A stretch of 64,000 nucleotides of DNA, taken from NCBI RefSeq assembly GCF_002803845.1, contig NZ_CP024985.1, forward strand, positions 3,968,001 through 4,032,000, read 5' to 3'. This document shows positions 39,011 to 45,850 of this stretch, in pieces. Both the position numbers and the translations under genes were made by a program. Numbering within the stretch: the stretch's first letter is position 1; each line of letters opens with the position of its first letter. Source of the stretch: Streptomyces lavendulae subsp. lavendulae. Its GTDB lineage: Bacteria; Actinomycetota; Actinomycetes; Streptomycetales; Streptomycetaceae. The notes under the pieces are model-generated. The model had not been told where the DNA came from and searched no databases. It saw only the letters and a list, made by a program, of their open reading frames with translations.

Positions 39011-40300
39011 TCAGGCCAGGCCGGCGGCGCGGAACGCGTCCAGGCTCGGGCGGATGGTGGCGGTCTGCCCGCTGTCCGCGGCCACCGCCTCCAGGGTCTT
39101 GAGGCCGTCACCGGTGTTCAGGATCACGGTGGTCAGCGCCGGGTCGAGCTGCCCGTTCTCGATGAGCTTCTTCGTCACGCCGACGGTCACGCCGCCCGCG
39201 GTCTCGGCGAAGATGCCCTCGGTCTGCGCCAGGATCTTGATCGCCTCGACGACCTGGGTGTCGTTGACGTCCTCGACGTAGCCCCCGGTGCGGCGGGCGA
39301 TGTCCAGGACGTACGGGCCGTCCGCCGGGTTGCCGATGGCGAGCGACTTGGCGATGGTGTCCGGCTTCTGCGGGCGGACCACGTCGTGGCCGGCCTTGAA
39401 GGCGGTGGAGACCGGGGAGCAGCCCTCGGCCTGGGCGCCGAAGATCTTGTACGGCTTGTCCTCGACCAGTCCGAGCTTGATCAGCTCCTGCAGACCCTTG
39501 TCGATCTTCGTCAGCTGGGAGCCGGACGCGATCGGGATGACGATCTGGTCGGGCAGCTGCCAGCCGAGCTGCTCGCAGATCTCGTACGCCAGGGTCTTGG
39601 AGCCCTCGCCGTAGTACGGGCGGAGGTTGACGTTGACGAAGCCCCAGCCCTCGCCCAGCGGGTCGCCGATGAGCTCGGAGCAGAAGCGGTTGACGTCGTC
39701 GTAGTTGCCCTCGATGCCGACGAGGTCGCCGCCGTAGACCCCGGCCATGACGACCTTGCCCTGCTCCAGGTCGTGCGGGATGAACACGCAGGAGCGGAAG
39801 CCGGCGCGGGCGGCCGCGGCGCCGACGGCGCCGGCCAGGTTGCCGGTGGAGGAGCAGGACAGGGTGGTGAAGCCGAAGGCGCGGGCCGCCTCGACGGCGA
39901 TGGCCACGACGCGGTCCTTGAAGGAGTGCGTCGGGTTGCCGGAGTCGTCCTTGACGTACAGCTTGCCGGTGACACCCAGCTCCTTGGCCAGGTTCTGCGC
40001 GTCCACGAGCTTGGTGAAGCCGGGGTTCAGGCTGGGCTTGGAGGCCACGTCGGCGGGGACGGGCAGCAGCGGCGCGTAGCGCCAGATGTTGTTCGGGCCG
40101 GCCTCGATCGCGGCGCGCAGGGCCTCGGGGTCGCCGAGCGGGAGCTCGTAGGCGACTTCCAGCGGACCGAAACACTCGACGCACGCGAAGATCGGGCCGA
40201 GCTCGAAGCGGGTGCCGCACTCGCGACAGGAAAGGCCGGTGGCGGGTCCGAGGTCGACGGAACCGGGGGCGGTGGAGGTGGTGACGGTCTGTGCAGCCAT
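39011..40300 (-). CDS. thrC: Threonine-synthase-family PLP enzyme, likely carrier-dependent homocysteine synthase (MetM-like)
   Basis: 429 residues, fold type II PLP enzyme. The N terminus carries two CxxC pairs (LSCRECGTRF, FACVECFGP), a small zinc-ribbon. The PLP lysine is in NPTHSFKDRV near residue 126, and SCSSTGNLAGAVGAAAARAG binds PLP phosphate. Databases would call it threonine synthase. But a SAM-I riboswitch upstream and a sulfur carrier downstream fit methionine synthesis: O-phosphohomoserine plus carrier thiocarboxylate to homocysteine, a route I recall being reported in Streptomyces (MetM/MetO). True threonine synthase remains the alternative. Confidence 0.85.
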   Translation of the reverse strand: MAAQTVTTSTAPGSVDLGPATGLSCRECGTRFELGPIFACVECFGPLEVAYELPLGDPEALRAAIEAGPNNIWRYAPLLPVPADVASKPSLNPGFTKLVDAQNLAKELGVTGKLYVKDDSGNPTHSFKDRVVAIAVEAARAFGFTTLSCSSTGNLAGAVGAAAARAGFRSCVFIPHDLEQGKVVMAGVYGGDLVGIEGNYDDVNRFCSELIGDPLGEGWGFVNVNLRPYYGEGSKTLAYEICEQLGWQLPDQIVIPIASGSQLTKIDKGLQELIKLGLVEDKPYKIFGAQAEGCSPVSTAFKAGHDVVRPQKPDTIAKSLAIGNPADGPYVLDIARRTGGYVEDVNDTQVVEAIKILAQTEGIFAETAGGVTVGVTKKLIENGQLDPALTTVILNTGDGLKTLEAVAADSGQTATIRPSLDAFRAAGLA

Positions 40301-40319
40301 GACGGCGAGGCCCTTTCTC

Positions 40320-40474
40320 CTCATCTTCCCCATGGCGCACTTCGCCATGAGACGGAATTGGCACCTTCCCTAGCCGGGGACCTCGCGGCGTGCGTGTCGA
40401 AAACGCATCGCGAGAACCGACTGGAGGGTTGCCGGGGCTTCAACGGGCCGTGTCCCTCTGCCCCTCTGGATGAG
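40320..40474 (-). promoter_or_regulatory. SAM-I (S-box) riboswitch
   Basis: Read on the minus strand from 40474: P1 5' strand CTCATC, AGAGGGGCAGAGGGAC, GGCCCGTTGAAGCCCCGGCA then ACC, P3 stem, AAGGTGCCAATTCC, P4 hairpin CATGGCG/CGCCATG, and P1 3' strand GATGAG (40325-40320). These are the SAM-I core elements in the right order and spacing. P1's 3' strand runs straight into GAGGAGAAAGGG, the ribosome site of the thrC-like gene, suggesting translational (or coupled) control. Confidence 0.95.
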
Positions 40475-40621
40475 CGGTATGGCACCGGCACACGCGCTCT
40501 GTGGCGCGCCGGTGCGTTTGTGCGCGGGGACCCCGGCATGCCGTGGTCCTTCGCGTTGTTCAAGACTGTAACCGAAGGCCAGGGCGGTTGAGACAGCCGT
40601 CCGAACCGCGAGATGGATCAC

Positions 40622-40635
40622 ATATCGGCCGATAT
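40622..40635. promoter_or_regulatory. 14-bp palindrome upstream of gpgS
   Basis: ATATCGGCCGATAT, perfectly symmetric, 37 bases before the chosen gpgS start. Possible operator. Confidence 0.45.
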
Positions 40636-40671
40636 CTCCGAGGGCCGCCGAGGAAGCAGGGAGTGCTGAGG

Positions 40672-41622
40672 GTGCTGGATGAGGTGGAGCGCTGGCTGGC
40701 AGACCGCTCCTGGTCCGCCGCCGACCGACCGCTCGACCAGCTGCTCGACCGGAAACGGGCGGCCGGGACGACGGTCAGCGTGGTGCTGCCCGCGCTCGAC
40801 GAGGAGGCCACGGTCGGGGAGATCGTCGGGGTGATCCGGCGCGATCTGATCGACGGCCTGCCGGTCCCCCTGGTCGACGAGCTGGTGGTGGTCGACTCCG
40901 GCTCCACCGACCGTACGGCGGAGGTGGCGGCCGCGGCCGGCGCCCGGGTCGTGCACCGGGACGCGATCCTGCCGCGGATCCCCGCGCTGCCCGGCAAGGG
41001 CGAGGTGCTGTGGCGTTCGCTGCTCGCCACCACCGGGGACGTGGTCTGCTTCGTCGACGCCGACCTGCGGGACTTCTCGGCGTCGTTCGTCTCCGGGATC
41101 GTCGGCCCGCTGCTGACCGATCCGCAGGTGCAGTTCGTCAAGGCCATGTACGACCGCCCGCTCGCGGACGCCCCCGGCCAGGGTGGACGGGTGACCGAGC
41201 TGGTCGCCCGCCCCCTTCTGAACCTGCACTGGCCGCAGCTGGCCGGCTTCGTTCAGCCGCTCGGCGGGGAGTACGCCGTACGGCGCTCCCTGCTGGAGCG
41301 GCTCCCCTTCCCCGTCGGCTACGGCGTGGAGCTGGGCCTGCTGGTGGACGCGCTGCACACGGTCGGGCTGGACGCGCTGGCCCAGGTCGACGTCGGGGTC
41401 CGGCTGCACCGGCACCAGGACGGGCGGGCGCTGGGCCGGATGGCCGCCGCGATCTACCGGACGGCGCAGGTCCGGCTCTCGCGCGCGCACCTCGTGCGGC
41501 CGGAGCTGACCCAGTTCGAGCGGGGGCCGGACGGGTTCGTTCCGCGCACCTACGCGGTGGACACCGAGGAGCGGCCGCCGATGGCCGAGATCAAGGAATA
41601 CGCGGGCCGCCGCGTGGCTTGA
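40672..41622 (+). CDS. gpgS: Glucosyl-3-phosphoglycerate synthase
   Basis: 316 residues, GT81-type transferase: LDEVERWLADRSWSAADRPLDQLL at the start is diagnostic, then TVSVVLPALDEEATVGEIV, VVVDSGSTDRTAEVA, DVVCFVDADLRDF (metal-binding DxD), QLAGFVQPLGGEYAVRRS and YGVELGLLVDA. It moves glucose from a nucleotide sugar to 3-phosphoglycerate, first step to glucosylglycerate and methylglucose polysaccharides. GTG 40672 matches the usual family start; GTG 40663 is possible. Next to otsA, another compatible-solute gene. Confidence 0.92.
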   Translation: MLDEVERWLADRSWSAADRPLDQLLDRKRAAGTTVSVVLPALDEEATVGEIVGVIRRDLIDGLPVPLVDELVVVDSGSTDRTAEVAAAAGARVVHRDAILPRIPALPGKGEVLWRSLLATTGDVVCFVDADLRDFSASFVSGIVGPLLTDPQVQFVKAMYDRPLADAPGQGGRVTELVARPLLNLHWPQLAGFVQPLGGEYAVRRSLLERLPFPVGYGVELGLLVDALHTVGLDALAQVDVGVRLHRHQDGRALGRMAAAIYRTAQVRLSRAHLVRPELTQFERGPDGFVPRTYAVDTEERPPMAEIKEYAGRRVA

Positions 41623-41650
41623 CGGCCGCCGGAGCGGCGCCGCACACGAG

Positions 41651-41678
41651 TTTGAGCCGGGGCGGCCCGGGCTAGGTT
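41651..41678 (+). promoter_or_regulatory. otsA promoter (leaderless)
   Basis: TTTGAG (41651-41656), 16 bases, TAGGTT (41673-41678), then 6 bases to ATG 41685. Confidence 0.65.
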
Positions 41679-41684
41679 CGCCCC

Positions 41685-43151
41685 ATGGCTTCTCAGGTAC
41701 TCGTCGCGGCGAACCGCGGCCCGCTCTCCTACGCCCTCTCCGACGACGGCACGCTCAGCGCCCGGCGCGGCGGGGGCGGACTCGTCTCCGGCCTGTCGGC
41801 GGCCCTCGCGAAGCAGCCGGACGCCCTCTGGATCTGCGCGGCCCTCTCCGACGCCGACCGGGAGGCGGTGCGCCGGGGCACCTCCGAGCCGGGGGTGCGG
41901 ATGCTGGACATCGACCCGGCCGTGTACGACGGCGCGTACAACGGCATCGCCAACTCGGTGCTCTGGTTCACCCACCACCACCTCTACGACGTCCCGCGCG
42001 AGCCGGTCTTCGACGCGGCGTTCCGGCGGCACTGGGACGCGTACGTCTCCTACAACCGGGCCTTCGCCGAGGCCCTGGCCGAGGAGGCCGCCGAGGGGGC
42101 CCGCGTCCTGGTGCAGGACTACCACCTGGCGCTGGTGCCGGGGCAGCTGCGGGAGCTGCGCCCCGACCTGCGGATCGCGCACTTCACGCACACGCCGTGG
42201 GCGTCGCAGGAGTTCATGGAGATGCTGCCCGAAGACATCCGCGGGCAGCTGGTGTGGGGGATGCTCGGCGCGGACCAGCTGGGCTTCCACGCCTGGCGCT
42301 GGTCGGTGAACTTCATCGTCGGATCCAACAGGGAAGACGCGACCGGCATCGCGGAGTCCTCCCTGCCCAGCGGGGTCCCCGAGCGCGGGGTGTGGCACTA
42401 CAGGGCGGCCGCCGACGGGCGCGGCTTCGAGCGGAAGCGGTTCACCGAGGTCCGGCAGTACCCGCTGGGCGTGGACGCGGACGACCTGCGGGCGCTGGCG
42501 CACCGGCCGGTCGTGGACGACAGGCTGGCGGCGCTGCGGGCGGAGGTCGCGGGCCGCAGGACGATCGTGCGGGTGGACCGCACCGAGCTGTCGAAGAACA
42601 TCCTGCGCGGGCTGCTGGCCTACCGGGAGCTGCTCGTGACGCACCCCGAGTGGCGGGAGCGGGTGGTGCACCTGGCCTCCGCGTACCCGTCGCGGCAGGA
42701 CCTGGCGGTGTACCGCGCGTACACGGATGCGGTGCGGGAGCTGGCGGCGGAGATCAACGAGGAGTTCGGGACGGCGGACTGGCAGCCGGTGCTGGTGTCG
42801 GTCGAGGACGACTTCGCGCGTTCCCTGGCCGCGTACCGGATGGCGGACGTGGCGCTGGTGAACCCGGTGCGGGACGGCATGAACCTGGTCGCGAAGGAGA
42901 TCCCGGTGGTCTCGGAGGAAGGCTGCGCGCTGGTGCTCTCGACCGGGGCGGGGGCGCACGAGGAGCTGAAGGGCGACGCGATCACCGTGAACCCGTACGA
43001 CGTCACCGCGACGGCCGAGGCCCTGCACGAGGCGCTGTCGATGCCCCGGGAGGAGCGGGCGGAGCGGACGAAGCGGCTGGCCGCGGCGGCCACGGCGCTG
43101 CCCCCGGCGGCCTGGTTCGAGGCTCAGCTGGCGGCGCTGGCCGGGGCCTGA
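41685..43151 (+). CDS. otsA: Trehalose-6-phosphate synthase
   Basis: 488 residues of GT20: VLVAANRGPLSYA, GGGGLVSGLSAAL, VLVQDYHLALVPGQLR, HTPWASQEFMEMLP, DQLGFHAWRWSVNFI, VDRTELSKNILRGL and ADVALVNPVRDGMNLVAKEI, all catalytic signatures. Makes trehalose-6-P from a nucleotide-glucose and glucose-6-P. Its phosphatase partner otsB is 1.5 kb away on the other strand. Leaderless start. The last 28 bases overlap the convergent rhomboid-like gene. Confidence 0.95.
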   Translation: MASQVLVAANRGPLSYALSDDGTLSARRGGGGLVSGLSAALAKQPDALWICAALSDADREAVRRGTSEPGVRMLDIDPAVYDGAYNGIANSVLWFTHHHLYDVPREPVFDAAFRRHWDAYVSYNRAFAEALAEEAAEGARVLVQDYHLALVPGQLRELRPDLRIAHFTHTPWASQEFMEMLPEDIRGQLVWGMLGADQLGFHAWRWSVNFIVGSNREDATGIAESSLPSGVPERGVWHYRAAADGRGFERKRFTEVRQYPLGVDADDLRALAHRPVVDDRLAALRAEVAGRRTIVRVDRTELSKNILRGLLAYRELLVTHPEWRERVVHLASAYPSRQDLAVYRAYTDAVRELAAEINEEFGTADWQPVLVSVEDDFARSLAAYRMADVALVNPVRDGMNLVAKEIPVVSEEGCALVLSTGAGAHEELKGDAITVNPYDVTATAEALHEALSMPREERAERTKRLAAAATALPPAAWFEAQLAALAGA

Positions 43152-43864
43152 GCGGGGGCGGCCGCGCCCACGGGCCGCGGGCGCGGCCGGAGGCACAGGG
43201 CGAGGGCGCCGAGGAGGAATCCGTAGCAGGCGACCAGGCCGTGGCCGTTGGCCTGGGCGAACCAGAGGACGAGGCCGAGGACGGGCACCCCGGCGGAGAG
43301 CAGCAGCTCCTTGGCGCGGCCGGGGGCGGGGTGTCCGTCCTCGGCCGTGCCGGCGCGGGGTGCGCGCAGGGCGTGGTGCAGGAGTGCGGCGGCGAGGGTG
43401 GCGCCGAGGAAGTAGGTGGCGCCGGAGCTCCCGGCGAAGTTGCGGGGGTCGGCGCCGTGGTGGCCGCCAGCGCCGAGCAGGGCGTCGAGGTGCTCCGGCA
43501 GAAGGATCCCGGCGAGGAACAGGGCCAGGGTGCGCGCGGTGCCCCAGTACCGGTCGGCCAGCGCGGCGACGGCGGCGAGGGTGGCGATGTTCCAGGCGCC
43601 GCCGAGGAGGCCGCCGTTCTGCAGGAAGACGGCGGTGACCACGCGCCACCACCCGCTCCGGGCGGGGTCGTCGTCGAGCGCGTCCATGGCCCCGGACCAG
43701 CACAGCTGCGTGAGGACGCCGGCGAGGGCGAGGGCCGTCAGCACCACCGCCGCCCGGGGGACCGGGCGGCCGCGCAGGGTGTCCCGGCCGACGAGGTCGA
43801 GCCCTGCGTTGAACATCATCACCATCAGTGCCGCCGTGGTCGCGTTGAACACGATCGCGCCCAT
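43124..43864 (-). CDS. Rhomboid-like integral membrane protein
   Basis: 246 residues, about seven hydrophobic helices. GWWRVVTAVFLQNGGLLGGAWNIATLAAVAALADRYWG mirrors the rhomboid W-R loop and TM2, with the usual loop His replaced by Gln but WN kept. FAGSSGATYFLG places a Ser in the GxSG position of TM4, and NGHGLVACYGFLLG puts a His in TM6. A Ser-His dyad may thus survive. ATG 43864 has AAGGGGG 8 bases upstream; a GTG three codons earlier is possible. Shares an operator-bearing promoter region with the divergent TetR gene. Confidence 0.68.
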   Translation of the reverse strand: MGAIVFNATTAALMVMMFNAGLDLVGRDTLRGRPVPRAAVVLTALALAGVLTQLCWSGAMDALDDDPARSGWWRVVTAVFLQNGGLLGGAWNIATLAAVAALADRYWGTARTLALFLAGILLPEHLDALLGAGGHHGADPRNFAGSSGATYFLGATLAAALLHHALRAPRAGTAEDGHPAPGRAKELLLSAGVPVLGLVLWFAQANGHGLVACYGFLLGALALCLRPRPRPVGAAAPAQAPASAAS

Positions 43865-43919
43865 CGCCGCCACCCCCCTTCGGTCGTCGTGGGACGACAG
43901 TAGCGCTCCCGGCGGCCAC

Positions 43920-43938
43920 TTTCAAACAGTGTTAGAAA
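43920..43938. promoter_or_regulatory. TetR-type operator between rhomboid-like and TetR genes
   Basis: TTTCAAACAGTGTTAGAAA is a 19-base palindrome with a single mismatched pair besides the centre. It is only 8 bases upstream of the TetR gene's -10 and 56 bases from the rhomboid start. Confidence 0.7.
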
Positions 43939-43945
43939 ATGGGCG

Positions 43946-43951
43946 TAGGCT
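43946..43951 (+). promoter_or_regulatory. -10 element of the tetR-type gene (leaderless)
   Basis: TAGGCT, 6 bases before GTG 43958. Confidence 0.6.
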
Positions 43952-43957
43952 GTCCCC

Positions 43958-44581
43958 GTGAAGCTGACGAAGGAACGCATCATCGACGCGGGCATGGCGG
44001 AGTTCGCCGAGTCCGGCTACCACGGCCTGTCCATGCGGCGCGTGGCCCAGCGGCTCGACGCGAAGGCGGGCAGCCTCTACTACCACGTGCCCAGCAAGGG
44101 CGTCCTGGTCCGGCTGATGGCGGACCGGGTGGCCCGGCAGGCCTACGACGCCGGCACCGCCGCCCTGGCCGCACTGGATCCCGGTGCGGGCTGGCGGGAA
44201 CGGGTGGAGGCCCAGGCCCTGACGCTGCGCGCCGTCATCCGGCGCCACGCCGGGGGCGCGGTGATGTTCGCCGACAGTCCGAAGGTGCTCAGCGACGGGG
44301 CGCTGTCGGTGATGGAGCGACTGCTGGAGACCCTGCGCGCGGCGGGGGTGCCGGAGGGGGACTGCGCGGTGGGGGCCGACGCGCTGCTCAGCCACCTCAC
44401 GGGCTTCGTGCTCCAGGAGCAGAGCGAGTCCCCGGAGGCTCCCGTCGGGCCCGAGGACGTCGCCGCGCTGCTGGAGCGCTTCCCGCTGACGGTGGCGGCG
44501 GCCTCGGCCCACGGGGAGGACGAGAAGTTCCTGCGCAGCGTGCGCCTGATCTGCGCGGGCCTCGCGACGCTGATCCCCTGA
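43958..44581 (+). CDS. TetR-family transcriptional regulator (TetR_C tetracycline-repressor-like)
   Basis: 207 residues. HTH at 1-50: KLTKERIIDAGMAEFAESGYHGLSMRRVAQRLDAKAGSLYYHVPSKGVL, the DNA-reading helix being AGSLYYHV, close to tetracycline-repressor types. The C-terminal ligand domain matches TetR_C_1. A near-perfect 19-base palindrome sits in its own promoter, shared with the divergent rhomboid-like gene, so autoregulation and control of that gene are likely. Confidence 0.88.
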   Translation: MKLTKERIIDAGMAEFAESGYHGLSMRRVAQRLDAKAGSLYYHVPSKGVLVRLMADRVARQAYDAGTAALAALDPGAGWRERVEAQALTLRAVIRRHAGGAVMFADSPKVLSDGALSVMERLLETLRAAGVPEGDCAVGADALLSHLTGFVLQEQSESPEAPVGPEDVAALLERFPLTVAAASAHGEDEKFLRSVRLICAGLATLIP

Positions 44582-44612
44582 TCCGTCGCGAGGGCCATGC
44601 GGACCGGGCGGG

Positions 44613-45470
44613 TCAGGCGGTGCGCAGGGCCCCGGCGAGGGTCGCGAGGAAGGCCGCCACGGCGCCCGGGCCGGGCAGGACGAGGTCGGCGCGGGCGGCG
44701 AGTTCCGGGACCTCCGCGGAGCCGCTGCACACCAGCAGCCCCGGCAGGCCGTCGGCCCGGCGCTTCTCGACCGCCGAGAACGCCGCGAGGTCCCCGAGGT
44801 CGTCCCCGGCGTACAGCACGGCCTCGGCCCGCCGCTCCTCCAGGAACTCCGTCAGGGCGACGCCCTTGTCCATGCCCGGCGGACGCAGCTCCAGCACCGC
44901 CCGGCCCGGCTCGACCATCAGCCCGTGGCGGGCGGCGAGCTCCGCGAGGGGTTCGCGCAGGGCGCTGAACGCCGCCTCCGGGTCCTCGGCCCGCCGGGTG
45001 TGGACGGCCAGCGCGCGGCCCTTCTCCTCGATCCAGGTCCCGCGCCACGCGCCGATCGCGTCGAGGAAGCCCGGCAGCTCGGCCCGTACGGCGGCCACTC
45101 CGGGGTGTTCGGCGGGGGCGTGCACGATGCCGGTGACGGCGTCCCAGCGTTCGGCCCCGTAGTGGCCCAGGACGACGAGGTGTTCCAGGCCGGGCACCCC
45201 GGCGAAGCCGCCGTAGCGGACGGCGACCCCCGCGGGGCGGCCGGTGACCACGGCGACGGCCGCGACCTGCGGGGCGAGCGCGGCGAGCGCCGGTACGGCG
45301 TCCGGGTGCGCGCGCGCCTGGTCCGGGTCGGGGACGATGTCGGCGAGGGTGCCGTCGAAGTCGAGGGCGACGACGGCGCTGCGGGGTGCGCGGAGGAGGG
45401 CTTCGAGTCCCTCGCGTCCGGCTGCGGTGGCGGGCACGGGCATCGGCAGGTCGTGCGGATGGCTCCCCAT
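44613..45470 (-). CDS. otsB: Trehalose-6-phosphate phosphatase
   Basis: 285 residues, HAD phosphatase: VVALDFDGTLADIVPDPDQA (motif I, about residue 37), VAVVTGRPAGVAVRYGG, LVVLGHYGAERWD, GMDKGVALTEFLEE and LYAGDDLGDLAAF (motif IV). Dephosphorylates trehalose-6-P from OtsA. TAGGGT (45478-45483, minus) lies 7 bases before the ATG, so the mRNA is likely leaderless. Confidence 0.93.
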   Translation of the reverse strand: MGSHPHDLPMPVPATAAGREGLEALLRAPRSAVVALDFDGTLADIVPDPDQARAHPDAVPALAALAPQVAAVAVVTGRPAGVAVRYGGFAGVPGLEHLVVLGHYGAERWDAVTGIVHAPAEHPGVAAVRAELPGFLDAIGAWRGTWIEEKGRALAVHTRRAEDPEAAFSALREPLAELAARHGLMVEPGRAVLELRPPGMDKGVALTEFLEERRAEAVLYAGDDLGDLAAFSAVEKRRADGLPGLLVCSGSAEVPELAARADLVLPGPGAVAAFLATLAGALRTA

Positions 45471-45477
45471 GCAGACG

Positions 45478-45483
45478 ACCCTA
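45478..45483 (-). promoter_or_regulatory. -10 element of otsB (leaderless)
   Basis: TAGGGT on the minus strand, 7 bases before ATG 45470. Confidence 0.6.
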
Positions 45484-45525
45484 CCGGCGACGCCGGGACG
45501 CGCCCACCCCTTCGCGGACAGTCGC

Positions 45526-45762
45526 CTACCGCCGGGCCCGCTGGGCCTCGCGGATCCGCCGGAGCCGGTTGACGGTGCCCGGCGCGTGTTCGAGCGCCCG
45601 TGGATCGTCCATCAAGGCGTTGAGCAGCTGGTAGTAGCGCACGGGGGTCAGGCCGAGCCCTTCCCGTATCGCCCGCTCCTTGGCGCCGGGCCCGGGCCAG
45701 GTGCGGCCTTCGTACGCGAGCACGGCGGCCTCCGTGGCCGTCAGCCGCCCGTCGTCCGTCAT
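45526..45762 (-). CDS. DUF3263 family protein
   Basis: 78 residues: LTATEAAVLAYEGRTWPGPGAKERAIREGLGLTPVRYYQLLNALMDDPRALEHAPGTVNRLRRIRE, a standard DUF3263 sequence found almost only in actinobacteria. The middle part resembles a helix-turn-helix (RYYQLLNALM), so DNA binding is plausible. TAATCT 6 bases upstream marks a leaderless start. Confidence 0.88.
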   Translation of the reverse strand: MTDDGRLTATEAAVLAYEGRTWPGPGAKERAIREGLGLTPVRYYQLLNALMDDPRALEHAPGTVNRLRRIREAQRARR

Positions 45763-45768
45763 ACGGCC

Positions 45769-45774
45769 AGATTA
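45769..45774 (-). promoter_or_regulatory. -10 element of the DUF3263 gene (leaderless)
   Basis: TAATCT on the minus strand, 6 bases before ATG 45762. Confidence 0.6.
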
Positions 45775-45788
45775 ACGCCGCCCGCCGA

Positions 45789-45831
45789 CAGCGCCCCCGC
45801 GCGGCCGGGGAGGCCGACGGCGGGGGCGCTG
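45789..45831. terminator. Terminator of the sugar-binding lipoprotein gene
   Basis: 12-base-pair perfect stem (45789-45800 with 45820-45831). The 19-base loop folds into a GGCC/GGCC stem. Confidence 0.75.
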
Positions 45832-45850
45832 AACGGCGTGCGGCGCCGGC

